Below are positions 1-7,373 of a stretch of 11,298 bases of DNA, piece by piece; positions within the stretch are counted from its first letter, which is position 1; every line of letters begins with the position of its first letter. The stretch covers positions 1-11,298 of the forward strand of contig JANOCR010000227.1 of the NCBI GenBank assembly GCA_031412355.1, read 5' to 3'. Origin of the DNA: JAENVT01 sp031412355 (lineage in GTDB: Bacteria > Actinomycetota > Acidimicrobiia > Acidimicrobiales > Ilumatobacteraceae). The notes below the pieces were generated by a model. That model saw nothing but the letters and a program-made list of their open reading frames with translations. It searched no databases and was not told the origin of the DNA. Position numbers and translations under genes: made by a program.

Positions 1-243
1 GCTGGACTGCCGGTCGTATCGACGGCCGTATCGGGCATCCCCGAACTGATCGACAACGACGTCAACGGCTTGTTGGTTCCTTCGGAGGATGCGGCGGCGC
101 TGGCCGATGCGATCTGGCGGCTCGCCAAGGACCCGGCGCTCAGTCATCGATTGGCTCACGCCGGCGCGGCCACGATCGCCGAGCGCTTCGACGGCGAGGT
201 GTTGGCGCACCACCTGGCCGCACTGTTCTCAGGGCAACGATGA
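1..243 (+). CDS. GT4-family glycosyltransferase, C-terminal fragment (5' end outside window)
   Basis: Open from the first base in frame 1; 80 residues are visible before a TGA at 241-243. The fragment carries the hallmark end of a GT-B fold retaining glycosyltransferase of family 4. A GLPVVSTAVSGIPELI stretch holds the second acidic residue of the usual nucleotide-sugar binding motif (Glu15 of the fragment). It is followed by DNDVNGLLVP, a short helix of D/A/L residues, and the usual terminal helix ending AERFDG. In the family this half binds the nucleotide-sugar donor; the acceptor-binding half lies upstream of the window. Donor and acceptor cannot be deduced. The stop codon overlaps the next gene's ATG as ATGA, indicating translational coupling to the heparinase-fold gene and a shared role in glycan assembly at the cytoplasmic face of the membrane. 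The family call is secure; the substrate is unknown. Confidence 0.88.
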   Translation, partial: AGLPVVSTAVSGIPELIDNDVNGLLVPSEDAAALADAIWRLAKDPALSHRLAHAGAATIAERFDGEVLAHHLAALFSGQR

Positions 244-1997
244 TGGCGACACGCCTCGAGTTGATCGCGCCGCAACCGGTGATCTGTGTGATCGATCACC
301 TGCGCCGCGACCTTGCCGTTGCCGACGCAGCCCGACGCGGCCGCTTCACCCACGCCGGTGTCGACCTCGACCTCGGTCGCAGGCCCGATTGGATCGATAG
401 TGGGCTCACCGACGACGTCGAGTGGCGAATCGAGTGGGTCAAGTTGTACGAAGGCCTCGACCTCGCTCACGCCTACGCGATAACCGGAGAGATCGACTAC
501 CTGTCCACCTGGGAAGACCTCATCGAGACGTTCTGCGACCAGGTCGCTGTGGGTGCTGACGCGAGCGATGTGTCGGCTCGTCGCCTGCAGAACTGGCTGT
601 ACGCCTGGCGACGGTTCGCTGATGCATCGCACTACGTGGGCTTGCGTCCGGGCCTCGCCCAGCGTCTGGCCCAGCGGATTGCAGCCGATGCCGAACACCT
701 GCGCCTGAATCTCACGCCTCATCGCAACCATCGCACGCTCGAGTTGTATGCGCTGCTGATAGTCGGGTTGTCGTTGCCCGGCCACGACGACGGATTGGCT
801 CGCTTCGCTCTCGACGAACTCCGCGAGAACCTGTTGACCGACGTGTGGACCGACGGTGTGCACCGCGAGTGCTCGACCGACTATCACTGCATCGCGCTGC
901 GCTCGCACCTGGGCGCAATCGCCAATGCGCGCGCTGCCGATCTCGAACTTCCCGACGGGTACCTCGACCGGGTCTCGCTCGCTCTCGATTTCGCGCTGCA
1001 CATTCAACGCCCCGATGGGTTGACGCCGTCGTTCTCCGATGGCGACACTGCCGACTTCCGCGAATTGCTGGCGCTCGGCGCCGAGTTGTTCGACCGCGCC
1101 GACCTGCGCTGGGCTGCCAGTTGCGGCGCCTCGGGCAGGCCCCCTACCTGCAGTGACGCGACGTTTCCGATCGGCGGGTACCTGACATCGCGCAGCGGCT
1201 GGGGTGCAGGCTCAACGGCCTACGGCAATGAGAGCTTCATGCTGATGGATGCGGGGCCCATTGGCGACGGCGGGCACGGCCACTACGACCAGTTGTCGAT
1301 CGAGCTCTTTGCCGGCGGCCGTTCGCTGGTCGTCGACCCCGGCCGCTACACGTACGCCGACAACCAGTGGCGGCATTGGTTCAAAGGATCGAAGGCGCAC
1401 AACACCGTGACCATCGATGGTCTCGATCAAACGCCATATCGTCGGGGCGCGCCGAAGGCGGCATCGCAGGCACGCATCCTACGCCGCACCTCGCGCCACG
1501 ACTTCGACGCCATCGAGGCCGAGGTGACGAGCCCGCTGCACGAGGTCGTGCACCGCCGCCACACACTGTTTCCACAGCGTGAGTACTGGGTAGTTCATGA
1601 CCATGTGGAGGGCAACGTCGATCATCGCTACGAGGCCCGCTGGCACCTGCCGGCTGAGTCCGATGGCCGCGTGGACATCGTGCATGAGTCGCACCAAACA
1701 ACGGTTCGCACGCCCGGTGGAAGCCTGGTCTTCCCGGCATCTCTGGCTATCGACATCGAACCTGGATGGGTTTCGTCGAGCTATGGCATCAAGGAGCCTG
1801 CAGCCGTTGTCGTGGCGCGAGCAAACGGCATGGAAGCGGACCTTGTCACGGTGCTGTCTCCCGGATTCGCGACTGTGAGCATCGAGGACCAATCAGCACA
1901 CGGATGTCTGCGCTGCCAGGTATCGCGCGGCCCGACAACAGACCTCATCGAGTGGACGGCGTACACGGACGTTGCGTGGGAACGGTGGAGCACGTGA
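240..1997 (+). CDS. Heparinase II/III-fold polysaccharide lyase-like protein
   Basis: 585 residues, a normal length for the heparinase II/III superfamily: an N-terminal alpha/alpha toroid (about 50-290) and a C-terminal beta-sandwich (about 310-580). The expected catalytic landmarks are present. They are Asn163-His164 in an HRNHRT segment, Tyr215-His216 in DGVHRECSTDYH, and His346/His348 in GGHGHYDQLS, followed by the family signature VDPGRYTY. In the family such residues perform beta-elimination of uronic-acid glycans; some relatives in exopolysaccharide loci have no proven activity. No signal peptide or membrane helix is visible: the N-terminus MMATRLELIAPQPV is soluble. This is unusual for a lyase that meets secreted polymer and suggests action on a cytoplasmic intermediate, an unrecognised export route, or an epimerase-like role. 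The start is the ATG in the ATGA overlap with the upstream glycosyltransferase; a second ATG follows directly. The next gene overlaps its stop as GTGA. Confidence 0.85.
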   Translation: MMATRLELIAPQPVICVIDHLRRDLAVADAARRGRFTHAGVDLDLGRRPDWIDSGLTDDVEWRIEWVKLYEGLDLAHAYAITGEIDYLSTWEDLIETFCDQVAVGADASDVSARRLQNWLYAWRRFADASHYVGLRPGLAQRLAQRIAADAEHLRLNLTPHRNHRTLELYALLIVGLSLPGHDDGLARFALDELRENLLTDVWTDGVHRECSTDYHCIALRSHLGAIANARAADLELPDGYLDRVSLALDFALHIQRPDGLTPSFSDGDTADFRELLALGAELFDRADLRWAASCGASGRPPTCSDATFPIGGYLTSRSGWGAGSTAYGNESFMLMDAGPIGDGGHGHYDQLSIELFAGGRSLVVDPGRYTYADNQWRHWFKGSKAHNTVTIDGLDQTPYRRGAPKAASQARILRRTSRHDFDAIEAEVTSPLHEVVHRRHTLFPQREYWVVHDHVEGNVDHRYEARWHLPAESDGRVDIVHESHQTTVRTPGGSLVFPASLAIDIEPGWVSSSYGIKEPAAVVVARANGMEADLVTVLSPGFATVSIEDQSAHGCLRCQVSRGPTTDLIEWTAYTDVAWERWST

Positions 1998-3277
1998 CAG
2001 TGACCACCGCCAGCGCGCCCATCGGATTCGCGGCCGATCCCGTCATCCCGACGCGGGATCTGCTGCTCGATCCCGACTACGTCGCCGAGCAAATCGGTCG
2101 TATCTCGCACCAAGAGGGGGCTATCCAGTCGTGCACCTTGCGGCGGGTGAAGTATCGCATCGGCGAGAGCCTGCGCGTGGTGTACGACGTCGTTGCCGAT
2201 GGTCGCCACTTCGTGATGTCAGCGCGTACGTTTTCCAACAGCGCCGAAGTGTTTCGACGAGCCGAACTCGACGCCGTACGAGTCGACGGCATGCCGGGCG
2301 TCGCCCACGATCCACGAACCAACACGGTTTGGTGGACCGTGCCCAATGATCGGAGGCTACACAACCTGGGCACGTTGCTCGATCCGCCGTTACGTGTGCG
2401 CCAGAGCAGCGGCGTGGAGTGGGATCAATCAGTCCTCGTCGAGTACGCGCCAGAGCGATCAGCGACAGCTCGCCTGTTCGACTCTCACGGTCAGGTCACT
2501 GGATATGCCAAGGCATACCGCGATCGCGACGCACTCGATGTCGCCAACCAGTACAACCGCGTGGCCGCTTCGGTCGCGCTGCTCAACGGCATCCGCACGC
2601 CACGAGCGCTCGGCTGGGCGCGCCCCGACCGGATCGTCGTACTGGAGCCGATGCGCGGACGCACCTGGACCCAGTTGACCCACAGTGCCCAACCGGTGGC
2701 AATGCACAACTTCGGCTCCGCGCTGGCCCACGTGCACAGCCTGCCCACCGACTTCGGTCGCGGACCGTTCCAACGGTACCGATTGGAGCGCGTGTTGCAC
2801 AGCGCCGACCTGGTCGCGATGGCGAGGACCGATGTGGCAACCATCGCGCAACGTGTTCGCGACGGGCTCGCCCACGGACCACCCGGCCCCGAGGCGGTCG
2901 TCTGCCTGCACGGCGACGTGCACGCCAACAACGTCTTGTTCGATGGCAACCAGGTGCATGTCATTGACTTCGACCAAGGCGGATCGGGTGCCGCGTCGGC
3001 CGACCTGGGCAGTATGTTGGCGTCGCTGCTGACCGCTCGGTTGATCAACCCCTACACAGCGGTCGAAGGCCTCGGTACCGCATTCCTCGCCGGCTACGCA
3101 GCCGTTGGTTCAGTGCCGAGCGCCTCGGAGCTGCGCTGGTACACCGCCGCAGCGTTGGTCGCCGAGCGGGCGATCCGCGCCGTCAACCGAGTGAATGAAC
3201 CGACCTTGGCCGTGCTTCCCGAACTGTTGGAGATGGCCGAGGCAGTCCTCGCCGGCAAGGTAAGCGTCGATGGCTGA
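1994..3277 (+). CDS. APH-fold phosphotransferase (aminoglycoside phosphotransferase/choline kinase-like)
   Basis: 427 residues from the GTG at 1994, which overlaps the previous stop as GTGA. The reading frame is open further upstream, but that part lies inside the heparinase-fold gene. In-frame GTGs at 1985 and 2000 are alternatives; the GGAG at 1987-1990 is best spaced for 2000. The kinase core is clear: a candidate nucleotide-binding Lys173 in GYAKAYRD, the Brenner-type catalytic loop HGDVHANN (306-313; Asp308 catalytic, Asn313 metal) and IDFD (324-327; Asp325 metal). The N-lobe is long, with about 130 residues before the usual start of conserved strands. Relatives phosphorylate hydroxyls of small molecules such as aminoglycosides, choline, sugars and homoserine. 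Inside a glycan operon, a sugar, glycolipid or precursor kinase is more plausible than antibiotic resistance, but that is inference. No signal peptide, so probably cytoplasmic. Overlaps the next gene by 8 bases. Confidence 0.83.
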   Translation: MTVTTASAPIGFAADPVIPTRDLLLDPDYVAEQIGRISHQEGAIQSCTLRRVKYRIGESLRVVYDVVADGRHFVMSARTFSNSAEVFRRAELDAVRVDGMPGVAHDPRTNTVWWTVPNDRRLHNLGTLLDPPLRVRQSSGVEWDQSVLVEYAPERSATARLFDSHGQVTGYAKAYRDRDALDVANQYNRVAASVALLNGIRTPRALGWARPDRIVVLEPMRGRTWTQLTHSAQPVAMHNFGSALAHVHSLPTDFGRGPFQRYRLERVLHSADLVAMARTDVATIAQRVRDGLAHGPPGPEAVVCLHGDVHANNVLFDGNQVHVIDFDQGGSGAASADLGSMLASLLTARLINPYTAVEGLGTAFLAGYAAVGSVPSASELRWYTAAALVAERAIRAVNRVNEPTLAVLPELLEMAEAVLAGKVSVDG

Positions 3278-4454
3278 GCGTCCGAAGCTGCTGTTCTACT
3301 GCCAGCACGCCTTGGGGCTCGGGCACCTGGTGCGTTCGCTCACGCTGGCCGATGCGCTCGGTGAACGGTTCGATGTCGTGTTGCTGAACGGCGGACGACT
3401 TCCCGAGGGCACCGTCATCCCTACCGGTGTGCGAGTGGTCAATCTGCCGCCCCTCGGACACGACTCGACGTTCAACCTCGTCAGTCATGATCCGGCCTGG
3501 TCGGTCCAGGCGGCGCTGCGCGAACGACCGCGCCTCATCCTCGACGAACTTGCCTTCACCCGGCCCGCAGTGGTGCTGATCGAGCTGTATCCGTTCGGCC
3601 GCAAGAAGTTCGAGTTCGAGTTGCTGCCGCTGCTCGACGCGGCGCATTCGATGGGCGTCGATCGTCCGCTCGTCTTGTGCAGCGTTCGCGACATTCTGGT
3701 CCGCCATCGCGTTGACCAGGCGCTCCACGACGAGCGGGCCAGCCGACTCGCCAATGACTACTTCGACGCCATCCTGGTGCACTCCGACCCCCTCTTTGCC
3801 CGGCTCGAGGAGACGTTCCATCCGGCCACCAGTTTGACTGTGCCCATCCACTACACCGGATTCGTCACCAACAGGGCCGCGCCGATCGCGGTCGATCCGC
3901 AAGACCGGTTGCGACGAGTGCTGGTATCGGCCGGCGGAGGCATGGTCGGCGGGCCGTTGTTTGATGTTGTCGCCGAGGCCCACCGCCAATGGCACGCCGA
4001 GGCCGGGCTGACCACCACCGTGCTTGCCGGCCCGTTCGCCCCGGAGTCGGTGTGGGCGCGGCTGCTGGATGCGGAAACACGACTCGACGGATTCGAGGCG
4101 GTTCGCTACTTGCCCGACTTGCGCATGGAGATGGCTCGCTCAGCGGTCACCGTCAGTCAATGCGGGTACAACACGACGATGGACATCCTGCGCGCCGGCG
4201 TACCAGCAGTGGTCGTTCCCTACGCCGAAGGCGGCGAAGACGAACAGAGCCGGCGGGCCGAGCGACTCGACGGCTTGGGGGTACTGCGATCCGTGCCTGC
4301 TGAAGACCTCGACGCCGCCTGCTTGGCCGACGCGGTGATTGCGGCGACGACGTCGTCGCCGGCGCGGGTGACGCTGGACCTCGACGGACGCGATACGTCG
4401 GCTCGTATCATCGCCGAGCTGTGCCGCACCCCGATGGCGCGGGTCGCCGTGTGA
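3270..4454 (+). CDS. MurG/COG4671-like GT-B glycosyltransferase
   Basis: 394 residues with a two-domain GT-B layout. The N-terminal domain opens with a beta strand and a glycine loop, LLFYCQHALGLGHLVRS (GLGH at 16-19), the typical acceptor-side loop of MurG and the COG4671 group of predicted glycosyltransferases. The C-terminal domain opens with VLVSAGGGMVGGP (218-229). It carries the donor-binding block SQCGYNTTMDIL (296-307) followed by VPAVVVPYAEGGEDEQSRRAERL (311-333), in which the acidic and EQ residues normally contact the nucleotide-sugar ribose and phosphate. No signal peptide or transmembrane helix, so probably a soluble or membrane-associated cytoplasmic enzyme adding a sugar to a lipid-linked or nucleotide acceptor. 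The ATG start overlaps the kinase gene by 8 bases, and an AAGG about 9 bases upstream can serve as a ribosome site. Its stop overlaps the deacetylase start as GTGA. Donor and acceptor are not predictable from sequence. Confidence 0.85.
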   Translation: MAERPKLLFYCQHALGLGHLVRSLTLADALGERFDVVLLNGGRLPEGTVIPTGVRVVNLPPLGHDSTFNLVSHDPAWSVQAALRERPRLILDELAFTRPAVVLIELYPFGRKKFEFELLPLLDAAHSMGVDRPLVLCSVRDILVRHRVDQALHDERASRLANDYFDAILVHSDPLFARLEETFHPATSLTVPIHYTGFVTNRAAPIAVDPQDRLRRVLVSAGGGMVGGPLFDVVAEAHRQWHAEAGLTTTVLAGPFAPESVWARLLDAETRLDGFEAVRYLPDLRMEMARSAVTVSQCGYNTTMDILRAGVPAVVVPYAEGGEDEQSRRAERLDGLGVLRSVPAEDLDAACLADAVIAATTSSPARVTLDLDGRDTSARIIAELCRTPMARVAV

Positions 4455-5182
4455 GCGACTGGCTCGACCCCGTTCGCTGGGCACTCGACGCCGCTCGCGC
4501 ACCGATTTCGTTCTTCTTCCGCGACGACGATGCCGGTTGGGACGACGATGCGCTGTGGAGTCTTCTCGACTGCTCCTTGGCGAGGGAGGTGCACGTCGAT
4601 GTGGCCGTCATACCTATCGAGCTCGACGCCACGCGGGCCACGGCGCTGTGCGATCGAGCGGCCACCGGGTTGGTGCACCTTCACCAGCACGGCTTCCGCC
4701 ACGTCGACCACGAGCGCGGTGGACGCAAGTGCGAGTTCGGACCCAGCCGTAACCACGATCAGCAACTCGCCGACATTGCCCAGGGCCGCGCCTTGATCGC
4801 TGGGCAGCTCCATCCGTACGTCGAGCCGATCTTCACTCCGCCGTGGAATCGTTGCACCGAGCAGACGACCGCTGCTCTCGTCAACCTCGGCTTCCAGGTT
4901 CTGTCGCGCGACCGCTCGGCCGAGCCGTTCGGCGTCGCCGAACTGGCCGAGGTGCCGGTCACAGTCGACTGGTTCGCCAAGACCAAGGGTGCCCCGTGTA
5001 CGCGTGCACACGTGGGCACGCTGATCGCCCAGCAGATTGTCGACGGCGCAGCCCCCGTGGGGGTCATGTTGCATCACGCCATCACCAACCCCGAGCACCT
5101 GGCGTTGATCGATCAACTGTTCACGCTTGTCGCGCAGCACCAATCGGCGGTTTCGACATCGATCTACAACTCTTCGTTCTGA
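4451..5182 (+). CDS. NodB-type polysaccharide deacetylase
   Basis: 243 residues from the GTG at 4451, which forms a GTGA overlap with the preceding glycosyltransferase; this fits the four other coupled junctions better than the ATG at 4421 inside the upstream gene. The carbohydrate esterase 4 motifs are recognisable: RDDD (24-27, catalytic base and metal aspartates), an H-x-x-x-H metal pair at His80/His84 in HQHGFRH, TPPWNR (129-134, the R-x-x-x-W/PPW active-site wall) and LHH (207-209, the catalytic His motif). Family members remove N- or O-acetyl groups from glycans with a divalent metal. No signal peptide or membrane anchor is seen, whereas many relatives are exported; it may act on lipid-linked precursors in the cytoplasm, as PIG-L-like and some CE4-like enzymes do. 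The last 19 bases overlap, tail to tail, the histidine phosphatase gene on the other strand. The exact substrate is unknown. Confidence 0.8.
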   Translation: MSDWLDPVRWALDAARAPISFFFRDDDAGWDDDALWSLLDCSLAREVHVDVAVIPIELDATRATALCDRAATGLVHLHQHGFRHVDHERGGRKCEFGPSRNHDQQLADIAQGRALIAGQLHPYVEPIFTPPWNRCTEQTTAALVNLGFQVLSRDRSAEPFGVAELAEVPVTVDWFAKTKGAPCTRAHVGTLIAQQIVDGAAPVGVMLHHAITNPEHLALIDQLFTLVAQHQSAVSTSIYNSSF

Positions 5183-5766
5183 GTGATCGTCACCGTCTGA
5201 GCGTCGAGCAGCGAAATCCGCCCGCCGACCACGAGATCCGACGTCGACATGCGCACGGTCAGGCCACCCATGTGGGTCACCGCATCGCCGCTCAACCCTT
5301 GCGACTTCTCCAGACAGCGGATCACCCCGCCGTGTGTCACCACCAGGAGCGAGGCACCGGGACTCGCCGCGTGAATCGCGGCGAAAGCCTCCAGAACTCG
5401 GGTGATGACAGAAGCGACATCTTCAAATCCACCGGGTCGCTTCTTACCCTCGATCCAGCCCGGCCAGCGCTTCTCGATCTCCGATTTTGTCAGACCCGTC
5501 CACTCACCGGCATCGCGTTCACGCAACCGTTCGTCGACCATCACCGGCCCGACGCCGAGCTGATGGGCGATGATCGTCGCCGTCTCGGCTGCGCGCAGCA
5601 GGTCGCTGGAGATGATGCCGTCGACCGCGCCGATCGACGCGGCGGCCACCGTTGCCTGCCGCCGGCCGAGCTCCGACAGCGACGGATCGGCGTGGCCCTG
5701 CCAGCGACCGATCGCGTTCCACTCCGATTGACCGTGACGCACGACAAGCAGATCGGTGGCGTCCAT
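5164..5766 (-). CDS. Histidine phosphatase family protein (phosphoglycerate-mutase-like)
   Basis: 200 residues, the usual size for the branch-1 histidine phosphatase superfamily. The nucleophile motif is at the N-terminus, LLVVRHGQSEWN (RHG 10-12, His11), followed by the G-x-A-D-P-x-L-S-x-x-G block. Arg58 (SSDLLRAAETA), Glu83 (LRERDAGEW, probable acid) and the second catalytic His145 (VVTHGGVIR) complete the active site. The family dephosphorylates small metabolites (mutase, cobalamin or sugar phosphates) or phosphoproteins; the substrate cannot be read from sequence. No signal peptide, so cytoplasmic. It starts 11 bases after the end of the tyrosine autokinase gene on the same strand and is probably co-transcribed with it, which makes the kinase or a pathway sugar-phosphate a plausible target. 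No strong ribosome site lies before the ATG at 5766. Its 3' end overlaps the convergent deacetylase gene by 19 bases. Confidence 0.9.
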   Translation of the reverse strand: MDATDLLVVRHGQSEWNAIGRWQGHADPSLSELGRRQATVAAASIGAVDGIISSDLLRAAETATIIAHQLGVGPVMVDERLRERDAGEWTGLTKSEIEKRWPGWIEGKKRPGGFEDVASVITRVLEAFAAIHAASPGASLLVVTHGGVIRCLEKSQGLSGDAVTHMGGLTVRMSTSDLVVGGRISLLDAQTVTITQNEEL

Positions 5767-5777
5767 CGGTGCCGCCG

Positions 5778-7334
5778 CTACCGCTGCTTCCGCTTCTTGC
5801 GACCGGGTTGCGAGTACTCGTATTCGCCGGAGACCTCGTTGTCGAGCTTGGCCCGATTCAGCACGACGCCCAGCAATGGGGCACCCACGCGTTCGAGGGT
5901 CGCCAGGCTCTCGCGCAGGTGTGGCACCGACACGCGCTTGGCCTGAGCGACCAGCAACACGCCATCGACGTGACGCGACAATGCGGCTGCATCGCTGACC
6001 GCGAGGATGGGCGCCGAGTCGATCACGACGTAGTCGAACCGCCTGGCCAGCTCCTCGGCGAAGGCATCCATGCGGCGACCGCTGAGCAGCTCGCTGGGGT
6101 TCGGCGGAACAGGACCGCCGACGATCACCCAGAGCTGGTCGGTGATGCGTTGGATCGTCAGTTCCATCGGGTCACCGGCCAGGTTGTTCGTCAGGCCGTT
6201 GCTGCCGTCGATGGCGAACATGCGGTGCAGGTCCGGCTTGCGCAGGTCGGCGTCGACCAACACCACATTCGAGCCGGTCTGCGATAGCACAATCGCCAGG
6301 TTGGCGGCCGTGGTGGTCTTGCCCTCGCCCGGGCGCGTGCTGGTGACCTGGATCGCGCGCATCTTGCGTTCAATGCCCAGGAACTGGATGTTGGTTCGCA
6401 GGTTGCGATACGCCTCGACAGCCGGGCTGTCGGGCGCGGAGATAGCAAGGGGTCTGTTGTCGCGGCTCGACACGTTGGGCACCATCGCCAGCACGGGCAC
6501 GTCGGTGCCGAGACGGGCCAGATCATCGGGATTGCGTATCGAGTCGTCGAGATGGTCGATCAGGAACGCGGCGCCGAGGCCCAGCAACAACCCGACAATC
6601 GCCGCCAGCATCGCCGTGCGCACAGGCGTTGGTTTGATCGGCTCTATGGGCGCCACGGCAGGTCGCACCAGTTCGGCGTTGCCGGCCGACAGTGCCGCGT
6701 CGACCTGCAGTTGATCGATGCGTTGGCGGAACAGCGCCTGCTGGTCGACCAGCGCCCTGCGATCCGCCTCGGCACTGGAGTCGTCGTCGGTGCTGCTGGC
6801 GTCCATCTGCACGTCGAGCGCGTCGATTTGAATCTGCAGTTCGGTGATCTTGGTCTGCAGTTCGGCGCTTGCGGCAACCATGCCGTTGACCGCCTGCTCG
6901 CGCTTCACATCGATGTACGCATCGACGTATGCGTTGGCCAATGTGGCCGCGGTCTCGGGGTCGCCGCTCTCTACGCTGACCGTGATGACATCGGCGTCGT
7001 CGAAGCCACTGCCGGTGACTCCGGGTGGGTCCTCTTCGAGACCGAGGTTGTCGATCAACCTGAAGTAGACGACGTCGCCCTCGAGTACCGAGATCTCGTT
7101 CTGCACCAGGCGATCGGGGTTGATGCTCTGCTGGCCGCTGCCGAACACCGATTCGCCCGGCAGGACGCGGATCAACATGTCGGCGTCGGCTTGATAGATG
7201 GGATCCTGTCGCTGCGACAGTGCAACGGCGGGAACGGCGGTGGCGATGATCGCGGCGATCACGATCCACGACCGGCGGACGATGACGCGCCAGTAGTCGC
7301 GCAAAGTCATCTCCGGACGCTCGCCAACGCTCAT
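5778..7334 (-). CDS. Wzz-domain polysaccharide co-polymerase / bacterial tyrosine autokinase (Wzc/CpsCD type)
   Basis: 518 residues in a one-polypeptide Wzc-like layout. TM1 is about 22-40, then a Wzz/chain-length domain with a periplasm-side coiled-coil region (about 150-212). A proline-rich EPIKPTP leads into TM2 (about 238-259), and a cytoplasmic BY-kinase domain follows (about 300-495). The kinase shows the E-x2-R-x2-R oligomerisation motif in EAYRNLR (307-313), Walker A TRPGEGKTT (333-341), Walker A' VVLVDADLRKP (357-367) and a Walker B-like YVVIDSAP (435-442). The family controls polymer length and export by cycles of autophosphorylation. The C-terminal tail is short, with only Tyr505 and Tyr507 before a basic RKKRKQR end, whereas classical members have a longer tyrosine cluster. 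The ATG at 7334 has no clear Shine-Dalgarno; a second in-frame ATG at 7310 (MTLRDYW) is an alternative start. It lies 39 bases downstream of the LytR_C gene and 11 bases upstream of the phosphatase gene. Confidence 0.93.
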   Translation of the reverse strand: MSVGERPEMTLRDYWRVIVRRSWIVIAAIIATAVPAVALSQRQDPIYQADADMLIRVLPGESVFGSGQQSINPDRLVQNEISVLEGDVVYFRLIDNLGLEEDPPGVTGSGFDDADVITVSVESGDPETAATLANAYVDAYIDVKREQAVNGMVAASAELQTKITELQIQIDALDVQMDASSTDDDSSAEADRRALVDQQALFRQRIDQLQVDAALSAGNAELVRPAVAPIEPIKPTPVRTAMLAAIVGLLLGLGAAFLIDHLDDSIRNPDDLARLGTDVPVLAMVPNVSSRDNRPLAISAPDSPAVEAYRNLRTNIQFLGIERKMRAIQVTSTRPGEGKTTTAANLAIVLSQTGSNVVLVDADLRKPDLHRMFAIDGSNGLTNNLAGDPMELTIQRITDQLWVIVGGPVPPNPSELLSGRRMDAFAEELARRFDYVVIDSAPILAVSDAAALSRHVDGVLLVAQAKRVSVPHLRESLATLERVGAPLLGVVLNRAKLDNEVSGEYEYSQPGRKKRKQR

Positions 7335-7373
7335 AGAAGTCGCCAGCCTACCGGTGGTGATCGATGCGAGGAG

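Noticed and set aside
156..1007. 283-codon open frame on the minus strand across the heparinase-fold gene
   Set aside because: It lies antisense to a gene with clear family motifs and has no recognisable domain; a long antisense frame is expected in GC-rich DNA.
2459..3048. Two long minus-strand frames across the kinase gene
   Set aside because: They are shadows of the APH-fold gene, whose catalytic motifs fix the coding strand.
4220..5143. 307-codon minus-strand frame over the glycosyltransferase and deacetylase
   Set aside because: No family similarity; it is antisense to two genes with intact motifs and junction overlaps.
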